Below are positions 35,101 to 45,768 of a stretch of DNA of 46,262 nt, one piece after another (position 1 is the stretch's first letter; the number at the start of each line of letters is the position of its first letter). The position numbers were made by a program, and so were the translations under genes. The DNA comes from Welwitschia mirabilis (lineage: Eukaryota; Gnetophyta; Gnetopsida; Welwitschiales), in contig JBOZIK010000001.1 in NCBI GenBank assembly GCA_051453625.1, positions 114,647,521-114,693,782 on the forward strand, written 5' to 3'. The notes beneath the pieces are model-generated. The model was not told the origin of the DNA, made no database searches, and worked only from the letters and a program-made list of their open reading frames with translations.

Positions 35101-36385
35101 AAGGATGAACAAAATGGTAAAATGATAAATTTTGCCATGCATCCTATGAATAAAGAAGATATGATGAATGAAAGCTAATGTTCCAATTTTTTTCATTTCC
35201 TATTTTTTAAGGGATCTTTTGATAAAACAAAGAAATATATCAATAAGTAAATTTTGAAAAATTATAAGTAGCCAAAGAATATAAAGTTATAATTTATCAT
35301 AATAAGCACATCAAAAGATTTCTTCCATCTCATCTTAAATTTACTCCATTTCTCTTCCACTTTCATGGGTAACTATGTTTCAAGCATTTTATCACATTAA
35401 GAATTTAGCATTTTAATACTTTCTAGTAGATTTAACATTATGTTCTTAAATAATTTAGTGTTGCATTATCAATAAGTGTTAATAGCCCTACACAGTTGAA
35501 TGTATCATAAATGAGTCACTAGAGCTACATTACTAGTAGGCATTAATAGCTTCAATGCAATTAAATAAATCTAATAGAAATGATCATAAAACAATGTGCT
35601 AATAAAAAGATTCAAAATTTTTCTCTTCTTTTTCCTTTCTTCTCACTTTTCTTTTTTCACTATATCATTAGTATAATAGGTAAGTGATCTCATCCCATAA
35701 ATAAATTAAAATAAAAAAGAACCATTGAAGAAGAAAAAACACCTTTTTTTTAATTTTGAATTAGAGATCTCTTTAATAAATGCAAATCTTAATAAAGAAC
35801 TTAAAATTCAAATCAAATAACTAACTCATGAAAAAGTAAGAACTTATAAAATTTCTACCAAATCTTAAAAGGGGAAAGATTACTTTATTAGTGGATTAAA
35901 GAAAAGTCATTAACTAAGATTATTTAGTCTTATCAACTCATAATAAATTAAAAGGGTGGATGAAATGTAGATGATATGGGGTTTTGGAAAAATGGTGTAG
36001 ATAAATGAGAAGCATTAAGATAAGAATTAGATGGATGATAATGGCTAGTATTTTCTACAAAGAGAGCATTCTTAAATACATGTTTATTTTATATAGATTG
36101 ATCTAAACATCTCAAATCTATATTATAAAAAGAAATTACAATCTAGAGTTAGTTTATAAAATCAAATTATGCTTGTAAATAAGGTATTCAATAATGAATG
36201 ATGGAAAAAAAACTTAGAAGTACTATGGTTGTCAAGCTCAAAATTGTAATAAAGGTAACTATATGATGAATTAGACAAAACACTTTTTCATAATAAGACT
36301 CTACAGATGAGTTAAAAAATCAAAAAGGAAATGAGGAGTATACACATTAGGATTTAAATGTTCCAAGACAGAAGGGGTTCAACCT
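29193..36385. other. About 7 kb with no recognisable gene
   Basis: AT-rich throughout, with only short chance frames. The overlapping frames at 30867-31120 on both strands show no known motif. On the minus strand at 32775-32800, 'ctttgagaacaaagtttattttggttgg' resembles the 'gaggacaaagtt..' end of plant gypsy pol before the polypurine tract, so a very old minus-strand gypsy may underlie 32800-36385. I could read no pol motif there. A purine-rich stretch with an imperfect 13-bp repeat (tagaatgatgcat) and (GA)n lies at 34440-34490. Confidence 0.4.
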
Positions 36386-36741
36386 TGTTGTGAGTCTAAT
36401 TGATGGTATTTTACATTTTATTTGAAGTATGTTTTAAGAAGTTTTAGTAGGTTTCTAAGCCAAACAAGAAGAATATGAAGATCCATCAAGATGATCACAT
36501 AAAACACCAAATCCAGAGATAATAAACCTTTTTCAAACATGTTTTATACTCCTTAACATTTTCCAAACATCATAGATCTAGTGCAAAATGAGGGATGATG
36601 ATCAAGAGATATAAAAAAAGAAAAGCCTATCATACATCTTATCATTTAAATAACACTCTATGACAATAGTCATTGGAGCTATGAAATCATATTTTAAAAG
36701 CTTATCATAACATAAGAAGTAAAAAAGACTGAAGATCAACT

Positions 36742-37061
36742 ATCATCTACCTTATTGTTTATATGATACTTAAGAGGATGACTAATAGGATCAATAAATA
36801 GAGAAAATAGATTTCCACTCATAGTCATCCACTTGGTCATTCAGATGATACTCAAGATAACTAGTAAAATTTAAAGGAAAAAACTTATAATTTTGCTACT
36901 AGTAGTCATCCATCTAATTATCTAGATCACACTTAGGACAACATCAAGAATATGAAAAGTTAACCATTCCTAAGAAGACACATGAAAGATAAGAAGATAT
37001 GAGAAGATGAAAGATCAATGATTGTCGACCTAGGCATTTGCACAATACATAAGTGAATGAC
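36742..37061 (+). repeat. Four dyad units in LTR B
   Basis: 36742 ATCATCT, ATTGTTT, ATATGAT, AGAGGAT; 36824 GTCATCC, GTCATTC, AGATGAT, AGATAAC; 36905 GTCATCC, ATTATCT, AGATCAC, GGACAAC; 37024 GTCGACC, ATTTGCA, CAATACA, GAATGAC. Starts are 82, 81 and 119 bp apart, nearly the same as in LTR A (82, 82, 116). The array was therefore already present in their common ancestor. Confidence 0.75.
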
Positions 37062-37166
37062 AAACATGAAGTATACAAAACAAACTCCATTAATTATGTA
37101 ATTATTATTATGATCACCTTAGATCAGTTACAAATCTTTAGTAATCCTAATAGTCATCCTAAATCC

Positions 37167-37174
37167 TATAAACA
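37167..37174 (+). promoter_or_regulatory. TATA box of LTR B
   Basis: TATAAACA in the position equivalent to TATAAATA of LTRs A and C. One base differs. Confidence 0.5.
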
Positions 37175-37783
37175 CTACCCTTAGATCCTCCATTTACTTA
37201 TCTTAGCTATATCAATTGCTCTTGAGATGTTTAAAAAGTAATTGAGTAAGGGATCCATCCTAGTTACAAAGAAGGACATCAGTTGGTATTGGCCAAGTAT
37301 CCTTTACTAAGGAGTTCTTACTTTGTAACTGAATATAAACATTTTAATCAACGAAATATTAACTAAAGTATTCTTTTCAACATTCTTTCTTATAATATTC
37401 CTAATGGTTTATGTTTATTACATTTAAGTAATAGGTATTTGTAGTTGATATAGATCATAAGGGCTAACTTGGATGACAACAAGTTGGTATATTTGGTTAG
37501 AATTTACATTTAGGTTGCATCCATTTTTAAACTTTTCATTCATCTTTGCATTTTGCATTTCATCTATTACATCATAAAATTTCCATTAATTTATCATTTT
37601 TAAAACCTAGGATAGAAATCATTTGCTGTAATATTTTAGCTTCTTCTTTGAGTATGAAATTTGGGATTAACTTCCATAAACTAGTATGTTTCATGTGTGT
37701 TTTATTAAATATTTGTGGGTACTAAAGATAAAAGATTCATTTAAAAAAAAAACCATTTTGAGCATAGGATTTGCATCCCAACA

Positions 37784-37806
37784 AATTTACATCATTGCCT
37801 GAAGGA
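37784..37806 (+). promoter_or_regulatory. Decayed primer-binding site (tRNA-Asp type)
   Basis: AATTTACATCATTGCCTGAAGG directly after LTR B aligns to AATTTGGCGCCGTTGCCGGGG with one deletion and mostly G-to-A/C-to-T changes. GTTGCC is kept as ATTGCC. It is the same primer type as at 1374-1400 and typical of Athila/Tat gypsy elements. Confidence 0.65.
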
Positions 37807-38452
37807 GTTCAAGGAAGTCTAGAAGGTTGAATTTCATTACACAAGTAACTAATTTGGCTTCAAGTTATTTACTTGTATAGTGTGTACATATAATTTTTTT
37901 GGTTCTCTTTTGTTAATTTAGGTTATAATTTTGATTTGTTAGTTTAGATTGAGTTTTTCTTTCTTAGTTCTATTTGAATTTCAATTTGTTTTTTGGTTTT
38001 TCATTTTTATTTCTTAATTTATGTAAGTTTTCATTTCCTTGTTATTATTATTTTTTCTTCTTCTTAGATTATTACACTCTCATTGCTTTTTCAACTTTTG
38101 TTATTTTTTCTTGTAAATATTACCATTATTTTAATAAACTTATTCTACACTTCATATTACATACACTCTTAATATAGCCTCCTTCTTACACTTCATTTGA
38201 TTTAGAAGGAAGTTTTCCACTTGGTTATAAAAGAAGTTTGTTTTTAACTTTTTATAAAAATGTAATGGAATAGTCACAAAAAAAAAACATCTACAAGAGA
38301 AGCAATTTGTAGACAAAGAGTTAAAAAAGGACTAGTAAACTTCAATTCAAGAACTAAAGGTGAGAAAGTTTCATTTCAATCTAGAATAGAGGAAGATAAG
38401 TTTTTTTGCTTTTTAAATTTTTAAAAGTAATTTACCTATTTCTAAAAGTAGT
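37807..38452 (+). other. T-rich leader of the LTR B element
   Basis: Strongly T/pyrimidine-rich untranslated leader between primer site and gag, like the leader of element E on the opposite strand. The open frame at 37974-38177 is Phe-rich low-complexity and not a gene. No dyad unit was seen here. Confidence 0.55.
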
Positions 38453-39060
38453 TTGTTTAAATTACCATCTTTCCAAAATCCTACTTTTCAAGAACTTTCT
38501 TCTTCTAAGCATTTAAAAATGTGTACATATATTTCAACTCTTGCTTTTACCTTAACTCTTAAGGAATGGATAGTGCAAAGAAAAAGAAAAATTCAAAACC
38601 CCTTTGATCTTTCTAATGAAGATGATGCAGAACTTAAAAATTTGCAAGCCTACCCTACCTTCTTAGGAGAATATGAAGAATATCCTTTTTAAAATTTAGC
38701 TAAAATAGAGTGACTTATTCTTACTTCAAGAAATAAAAAAAATAAGGTAATGAATAGAACTTACATAATCATTTTTCTTTTTGTTCTTAGAGGCAAGGCT
38801 AAGAATTGATTAAAAATCATCCCATACCAATGCATAAAGAATAGAAGCCAAGTTTAAAATGCCTTAATAAAAATATTCATGAGTGAAGCAATCATAATAA
38901 AAAGAAAGAAAAAAATCATCAACTTTACCCAACAACCTCATGAGGATTATGCCATAACTTGTGACAAATTTTTAATTATTGTATCATCCAATTATATAGG
39001 TGAATTTTCAAGAGTAGAACTTGTTAACTATTTTTATAGTGGATTATTACAATGCCAATT
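38453..39060 (+). pseudogene. Truncated gypsy gag, cut off by an LTR
   Basis: One frame runs from about 38453 to 39060 with a few in-frame stops. It carries the retrotransposon gag core: FVLRGKAKN followed by a stop (the expected Trp codon, TGG to TGA) and LKIIP (about 38780-38822), matching FSLRGKAKNWLxSLP; ALIKIF; EAIIIKRKKKIINFTQQPHEDYA (38886-38955), matching the RREIxxFxQ segment; and ELVNYFYSGLLQCQF (39017-39061), matching the LxxxFYxGL end. The protein then stops at the first base of LTR C. The last third of the gag core, the zinc knuckle and all of pol are absent. The same breakpoint occurs at 45768/45769. Confidence 0.75.
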
Positions 39061-39299
39061 TGTTAAAATTTGATGGTGTATTTTGAGTATCTTTGCAGGT
39101 CATTCATATAGGTTTTTGATATAATACTGATAGCTATGAAGTCATGAATAAGATGATCAGGAAACATGTGATATCTAGAATTTCTAGCAATTTCTTGGGC
39201 CTATTATGATACTGCAGAATTGGAAGATGTAATGTACGAGTCAAAGACTAATTCACCTTAGAGAGAATAACNNNNNNNNNNTGTACATGTTGAAAGGGC

Positions 39300-39452
39300 A
39301 TCGTTCGTAGTATCATTCGGACGACAGGTAGGATGAATGCATTGGGACTGCGCGTATGGTAATCCATGAAGCCAATGATAGCACATGATATACTGTCCAA
39401 GCCATTAAGGTGACGTCATCCCCTATGTCCTATGGACGACATACAAGATGAC
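39300..39452 (+). repeat. Two dyad units in LTR C
   Basis: 39300 ATCGTTC, ATCATTC, GGACGAC, GGATGAA with 5-bp spacers gtagt and aggta; 39415 GTCATCC, GTCCTAT, GGACGAC, AGATGAC with spacers cctat and ataca. The spacers are the same as in the matching units of LTR D. Confidence 0.8.
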
Positions 39453-39573
39453 AATTTTTTTTACATTGCAATAATAAATTTTGTTATTAATGGGATTAAA
39501 TGATCCATGTGGATTGTTAGGGTTTCTGTTTCCCACCTTTAGGGTTTCCCTCCAAATCCATCTTTTGGGAATC

Positions 39574-39581
39574 TATAAATA
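39574..39581 (+). promoter_or_regulatory. TATA box of LTR C
   Basis: TATAAATA in the context 'gggaatctataaatacccttctactcc', a well-formed plant core promoter, about 120 bp after the last dyad unit. Confidence 0.7.
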
Positions 39582-40379
39582 CCCTTCTACTCCTTCATTT
39601 TCTTTTCTATCTTTTGACTGGATGCTTGTGATGAAAGCTTGAAGAGCGAGAGATCCATCCTATGCTACAGAAAGGAGTCTCCTTGGTGTTAGGCTATGTT
39701 TCTCTCATTGAGATGTTGTTGTTCTAATTTGTAAGTGGATGTTGTTTTGATTTTACTTGAGTTAATACAATATCTTCTTTCATATTATTATTATGCATCT
39801 ACCTTATGATTTAAGTTAATCTTAGTTAAGTGACAAGATTTGGTTTATTTAGATCATAAGAGAAACCTTTGTTAAGTTTAACCTATTTAGTAGAATAGAT
39901 TTGCATTGTTTATTTCTTTCTTTTCATATTGCATTTCATGTCTTACTTGGATAGATCTTATAGTTTATATTGATTAAGAACTAGTAAATACTCTTCTTCT
40001 TTGATATAAGTTATAGAGATGTAGTCTTTGTGATAGAAAGGCTAAAATCTAAGAAATATCTATTTTCATTTCCATTTCTATTCCATCTCCATTTCATTTG
40101 CATTCCATTCTCATTTATTTGCATTTCGTTGCTATTTAAGCATTGAATCTACTTAAGTATTTCCCTTCAGTGTTTCTTAAAACAAAAGAACTAAAAATAA
40201 TTTGGGAAAATCAATTCTCTAACTCTAAGCCTAGTGCCTTTGTTGGATTACGACATTTGGGTGGACTCCCATCTATACTAGAGTGTGTTTTCTGCAATTT
40301 ACATGATCTACAAATTATCTAAGTGATTCTTAGATTGCATAAATTTACATTGCAACATAATACCTCTTTACTTTTATCT

Positions 40380-41960
40380 AATAATATATCATGTTAATAT
40401 AAAGAAAAGCTTTTGCATGGTAATGGGATAAAACTACGACTATATCTACCTTAGGTGCTAGAAAGTTATCATTAAGCAAAGGTAAAGAATCACTATCTTA
40501 TATTGGCTTTTCATCCCTAGTTACTTCATTAATGGAATAAATGTCTACATGATTTAAATTACTCTTGTTTTTTTATTTGAGAAAATTTAATTATTCTTCA
40601 TTTGTCTTTGTAATCTCATAATCTTTAACCATAATTATATCATCTTCTATCTTCATAGACTTAGTAGTAACATAATCCTCTCTAATTTATTATCATCGTC
40701 AGTATATGATTTTATGTATTGTAAGGCACATTAGAATCTTATTTCCACATCTTCTTACTATCATTGTTATCTAGAATCTTAGTCGTATTGGTAAATTTGC
40801 ATAGCTTTTATTTCTTTATCTAGACTTCCAACATGATACTCCTCAAGAATAGGCTTGATGTTATAATATTAGTCACTTATGTACCCTTATTTATTAATTT
40901 ACATTACATTAGTAGTAATAGATATTTCATAAAAAATTAAAAGAAGTGAAAGAAAAAATGGCTTTGATAGAAACAACCTCTAGATATAACTAGATGACAT
41001 CCTCTATAGATTTGTTGTATGTGTTTCTGATTTCTTCCTTTTAAGGCAATTTCTAACATAGTAAGGTCTCTAACATAAGAAAACATCCCATGTTCTTGAA
41101 ATCATTAATTGTATTTTTAAATATTGATCATTTCTTAGTAGTCTTACAAATCTATCTCTTCCTTAAGTTGGATAAGTCTGCTTCTTTCTTGAAGTTTATG
41201 TATTACTTTAGTATTTACTATAGCCTTATTTACTCTACCTCTTTCTCTGATTATACCTATATTCTGAGTGAAGGACTTCTTTCATGATTGCATTCTTTTA
41301 TTATCTTGAGGCATTCTTCTTTTACTCTAATATTTTTTATTCATGATACATAATTCTTTACTAATTCTATCCTTCTCTAAAGATTCTGCAGTAGTCTTCA
41401 GTTGAAATAATTTGACTTAATTTTGAATTACTAGATGTAGATAAGTTGTAAATCTTCTAACTTTTACTTCTTCATACCTACTTATAAGATTGTAGAACTT
41501 ATTAGCCTTTACATTTATGAAAAATTATGATATGTATCTACCTCTGTATCTTCTTCTAAATTCTTCTCATTTCATAAGTATTGAAAATAATGATCAAAGT
41601 TTTTTTGCATTCACCATGTTTTTACATTTCACCATAAAGTTGTTATTTTAATAAGTTGATCAGTAGTTAAATTAAATATTATTATTTTTTTAATATAAAT
41701 TAGTCATGCTTCCACATATGTCATGTCTATGACACCTTAGAAATTTAAAGGATTCATCCTCTTAAAGTACACCATCATTTTCTTGATAGAGTTGCATCTT
41801 TCGAGCCATTTCTTATTTATAAATCTCACTTACTAAGTTGTTAACTAGATCTACTAATGTTGTAACTTTAGTTATTTAGTTGACTATCCTTCTTTGAGCC
41901 ATGTTAATCCTATGAATATTCACTACATGTATTACAAATGTAAATCTTCATGTCAAAACT
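40380..41960 (-). pseudogene. Chromovirus-type gypsy gag remnant
   Basis: Reading the minus strand, MNPLNF-GVIDMTYVEAWLIYIKKI (41760-41680) matches the PPKFxGxxDxxxAExWLxxIEKIF start of plant chromovirus-type gag. A decayed region follows, with LIKITTLW (compare KVxLATFxLxGEA), and NVKANKFYNL (about 41510-41475), matching the EFxxLxQG segment. Stops and frameshifts abound. The remnant fades leftward toward LTR C at 40357, so pol is missing from this side. Confidence 0.55.
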
Positions 41961-42089
41961 TGCAACTTTAATAGAGTTAAGCCAAGTGCAATTAAAACCT
42001 ACATTTTAATAATAGTTATGCCTAGTGAATTTGTCAACCTATACTTTAATGTTGAAACCAAATTTCTATAGCTAAAAATAATCAAACTT

Positions 42090-42107
42090 GATGATCTGAT
42101 ATCAAAA
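42090..42107 (-). promoter_or_regulatory. Primer-binding site (tRNA-Met type) of the chromovirus-like element
   Basis: On the minus strand TTTTGATATCAGATCATCAAG follows GGTCTTACA. TGGTATCAGAGC is the plant initiator tRNA-Met primer site, and the two differ by two changes (G to A, G to T). The site lies just upstream of the gag remnant. Confidence 0.65.
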
Positions 42108-43000
42108 TGTAAGACCTAAAATTTTAGACAACTACAACTTTAAATGATAATGTAATACTCATGAAATAATAATCATTTTCTATATATATCTATTTATGTA
42201 TACTTGACTAGAACTTAAAAATTTAAATTATCTAAAATAAGGTTTAAAGATTTTAAAGTAAGTCCTTGTATAACTAATTAAAATTCCACAAAAGCCAATA
42301 CTTAATATTTAAGTAAGATGGCCTAGAATAAATATATTTTAGTTATTTTATAAGGGATATAGCTTATATTTATAATTTATATGAATCTAATAGATTTTTA
42401 TTTACATGATAATTAAGCCCTATGTATTAACATTTATGCTACCGATAGAAATTACTTAACCTAAAATTTGATTACATGACTACTTATTAGGAATTTTTAA
42501 TTTAAAACCACTTGATCTACTATCTAATTTTTCTTGAAGAATGGAATATTAAAACATTAGAACCATAACATAAATGTAGATTATGTATTATGATTTTTTA
42601 AAAGTTAATATACATATTTAAACATCTTACCATTTCCATTCCATCTTATCACTTTTCTAATTACCAAAGGAGATACAAGTGGATCTAAATTTATAGTTGA
42701 TGTGAATCCATAAAACAATCAAAAAAATGACTACGAAGAAAGAGATAGATTGCTTAAGAGAGAAAGAAATGTAAACTTTTGATAGACATCATACAGTCAT
42801 GCACAAGTAGGATAAGTAGAAAGGAGGCTTGACTATGCAGAGGAACTAAAAAGGATATTAGGAAAGTAGAGTTATCAATAGATGCCTAAGACATGAGAAA
42901 TGGGTTTCAGAAATGTGATATTGATATATTTGAAAAATTTAACTTTTAAAACATAAATTTAAGAGAAAACATAAATTAAGATAATCCTTACTATCTGAAG
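42108..43000 (-). mobile_element. 5' LTR edge of the chromovirus-like element (outer end not found)
   Basis: TGTAAGACC at 42108 on the plus strand is the complement of an LTR end GGTCTTACA next to the primer site. A matching start was not found, so the right coordinate is arbitrary. The sequence beyond is AT-rich without coding. Confidence 0.45.
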
Positions 43001-44070
43001 TGTTAAATGTTAGTATCTTAAAAATTTTTGCATTAATATTAATGATGCATCCTTCTTCATATTATTATTGTAGTTAAAATAATTCTTTAATAATTTTATT
43101 TAGTATGATCTTTATTCTAGAAAACATAACATTTCTATCTTCACTAACATGGCCAAAATCCACATCTATTATACTAAGATGTTAAAACATTCATAAAAGT
43201 GAACAACATGTCTGGAAATAGTAATTTGTATAAACTCCCTACCTTCATATCCCCATACATGCCCGATTTCTCTATGCTTTACTTACCATTTTTATCTTTT
43301 AGTAATATTTATTTCTTCTTCTCCTTATCATTGTTATTACTTCACTAGCTCATGATGAACATTGGAAGTGATATTTGCAAAAGGAGAGAGATGCATAGTT
43401 TTAGATATTACGAAATGCTAAACAATCTATTAGCAAATAGAACAGATATGAAAAATAGAGGGAGATGAAAGAAAATACAATTGCGCAAGTGTTGATTATG
43501 GAGAAAAGATGCCAACGTTAGAATTAAGGATGAATCTATATGTAATTAGGAATGGTGTATCTCAGAGAAAAATTGTTTTGCTCTACTTTGGTGGGTAAGG
43601 AGAAAATGTAGGAATGACACTTATTCTTTGAAGAAGATGCAGAGAAATTAATACATGACAGTTAGTGCAATTCACATCATTAATAAATATCGGCCTTAAA
43701 GTAGATGATGCACATAAAGAGGAGTGCTATAGTGAGAAACAGTGGAGGTAAACAAGAGGGTCATTTTCAAATTAAAAAAGAAAGCATTANNNNNNNNNNG
43801 CATTAAAAATAAATAATCCAAGGGATTAATGTAGTGACAAAGGATTAAAATCATAGAATGACCAACGTATAGATAGGACTTGCTATATAGGAAGAATACG
43901 CTAGGAGAAGAAAGGACATTAACTACTTGAATGTAGTATTGTGACTAAACAAGAAGGGTAGATGAAGCATTTTCATGGGATAGCATGTATGATAATTAAA
44001 TGTGTTTTTTCCAAGAATTCATTTCCATAAGCAAAATTTTATATTTTTTAATTATTTGTTTTATTTAATG
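43000..44070. other. No gene recognised
   Basis: AT-rich sequence with a 10-N gap at 43790-43799, flanked by 'gcatta' on both sides. No frame or element motif is visible. Part of it may belong to the LTR that begins at 42108. Confidence 0.4.
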
Positions 44071-44076
44071 TCTACA

Positions 44077-44170
44077 TTAGTTGGTATAATAATTAGAGAG
44101 AAATGGTATTAATGAGAGGATCAAGGGTTTGATTTCATATCCTCTGTATGTTTTCCTCCTTTTTTTTAAA
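44077..44170 (+). mobile_element. Possible tRNA-derived SINE head
   Basis: TTAGTTGGTATAATAATTAGAG (44077-44098) resembles a decayed RNA polymerase III A box (TRGCNNAGYNGG). GGGTTTGATTTC (44125-44136) resembles a decayed B box (GGTTCGANTCC), 48 bp downstream, and a T-run follows at about 44158-44167. The context ('gagaggatcaagggtttgatttc') resembles plant tRNA-related SINE heads. Target duplications were not seen, and the A box match is loose. Confidence 0.35.
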
Positions 44171-44950
44171 AGATTTATTATATTAAGGGTGCCCTATTAG
44201 ATTATAATGTGGGGGTTTCTATTTTTATCATATAAAATCCTCCATTGCCTTAAATTATATTACTAAAAGACTTTCATCTCAAATAATTTACCAATCATAT
44301 CATTATTAACTTTACTATACATCCCTTTTTTATGACACATAACGTTGTAGCTCTTTATTAAATTAAATACTTTTAAATTTTTCTCTAAATTATTATATAG
44401 TAAAATAATTATTATTAAAACATATTTTCTTCCTAAATATATAATTCTAAATGTATAAGTTTTACTTTACTTATTTAAAGAATACATAAAATCTACATTT
44501 TAAGATATGAATTCCAAATTTTACTAGAAAAGATACATAAAAGAATAATTATCAAACTTCATATTTTATTAAAATAATATTTTAAGGATAGATATACATG
44601 CTCTAATATTTAGTAAATTACAATGCTAAAGAATTCAAGATTATTAGTGATTGTACAAGTTTTATTTTGTAAAATTTTCTAATAAGACTATAACAATAAA
44701 CCTTCACATCTTTATGTCCACTTTAATCACCATACTCCAAATTTTCCACCTATTATACAAGGAATATGTAATGAGAAATATGAAAATATAATAGCTCCCA
44801 GTATGGTCTAGGTAAGATAAGACAAGGTAAATATTTTTCAATATTAACATAGAAAGGACAAATTGAAAACTTCAAGAATCAAGTATATAACAAGAAAAAT
44901 GACCTAATGGTTATGAAATGAGAATAATTAGTTAAAAAAATTTTCATGTT
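44170..44950. other. No gene recognised
   Basis: Very AT-rich sequence with stop codons in all frames and no visible element motif. Confidence 0.4.
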
Positions 44951-44952
44951 TC

Positions 44953-45232
44953 AATCACTTCACTGCCTCATTTAGTAATCTATAAAGCCCACTGCCTCAT
45001 TTGGTGATATCTGGTCTATAATATTTTCAAATTTTACTCACTTCACTGCCTCATTTAGTAATCAATGAAGTCCACTACCTTATTCAATGATCTTTGGTTC
45101 TCATATAATATTCTCATATTTTACTTACTTCGTTATCTCATTTAGTAATCCATGAAGCCCATTATCTCATTTAGTAATATATGGGATTCTCACCTTTCAC
45201 TTCCTCATTTAGCAATCTATGGAAAATACATA
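44953..45232. repeat. Tandem repeat, 83-87 bp period
   Basis: About 3.3 copies start at 44956, 45039, 45126 and 45191. Each contains 'cacttcactgcctcatttagtaatc..tgaagcccactgcctcatttagtgat..tggttctcatataatattctcatattttac'. Within a copy the 'tgcctcatttagtaat' segment occurs twice, about 33 bp apart, so the unit itself arose by duplication. It could be a fragment of a satellite or minisatellite. Confidence 0.8.
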
Positions 45233-45624
45233 AGCATAGGTTCTTAAGAAATCATGATAATAGGAGAAGTATGAAAGGAATAAAAATGAATCATCATCTC
45301 ACAATAATAATAACTTGTATTTAGATTATCATGGATGTCAAGTAAAAAAAAAATTAAGAGTTAATATTTGTAACAAGGATTAAATCTACTTAATTAACAA
45401 ACATCACACACAGCTATATTAAATTCACAAAAAGAATAGACATAATAAAAACAATAATGGATTGCATACAAAAAGGGACCAACAAGGAAGAAAGAAGAAA
45501 TAGAACCATACTATATCTAGTCATAGTATTTATAACTTTAAATTTATTCCAAGTTTTTAAATCTCCTAGAATACCTAAGATCTAAGATTTAAAAGTAAAG
45601 TATTTTCAAAAAATAAGCTTAACT
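45233..45624. other. No gene recognised
   Basis: AT-rich sequence leading to a 100-N gap (45625-45724). By comparison with 38453-39060, part of a gag remnant may be hidden in the gap. Confidence 0.4.
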
Positions 45625-45724
45625 NNNNNNNNNNNNNNNNNNNNNNNNNNNNNNNNNNNNNNNNNNNNNNNNNNNNNNNNNNNNNNNNNNNNNNNNNNNN
45701 NNNNNNNNNNNNNNNNNNNNNNNN

Positions 45725-45768
45725 GAACTTGTTAACTATTTTTATAGTGGATTGTTGCAATGCCGATT
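45725..45768 (+). pseudogene. Second copy of the truncated gag end
   Basis: These 44 bases match 39017-39060 with three differences, all transitions. They encode the same ELVNYFYSGLLQC.F segment of gag and run into LTR D at exactly the same base as the copy at 39060/39061. Confidence 0.75.

Larger units (their letters stand above)
36386..37783 (+). mobile_element. LTR B (5' LTR, dyad-LTR family)
   Basis: Begins TGTTGTGAGTC and ends GCATCCCAACA, 1398 bp, homologous along its length to LTR A. Four dyad units (36742, 36824, 36905, 37024) sit upstream of TATAAACA at 37167, followed by 'gggatccatcctagtta'. The following primer site (37784) and gag (38453) show it is the 5' LTR of a plus-oriented element. 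Its left flank is AACCT, and no matching duplication was found after LTR C. Confidence 0.8.
39061..40357 (+). mobile_element. LTR C (3' LTR, dyad-LTR family, C/D subfamily)
   Basis: Begins TGTTAAAATTTGATGG and ends ACATTGCAACA. It is nearly the same as LTR D (45769 on) over the shared part and more distantly related to A and B. It has dyad units at 39300 and 39415, TATAAATA at 39574, 'gatccatcctatgctacagaaaggagtc' downstream, and a conserved tail. A 10-N gap at 39272-39281 stands where LTR D has about 100 bp including a dyad unit. The right flank (TAATA) does not match AACCT before LTR B, so the boundary or the pairing is uncertain. Confidence 0.75.

Noticed and set aside
26666-37783. LTR A and LTR B as the two LTRs of one 11-kb element
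   Set aside because: LTR A has its own perfect TTATG duplication on both sides, making it a solo LTR, and LTR B is followed by its own primer site and gag, making it a 5' LTR.
37974-38177. 67-codon Phe-rich frame resembling a membrane protein
   Set aside because: Lies in the T-rich leader between primer site and gag. The hydrophobic look is a by-product of T-rich codons.
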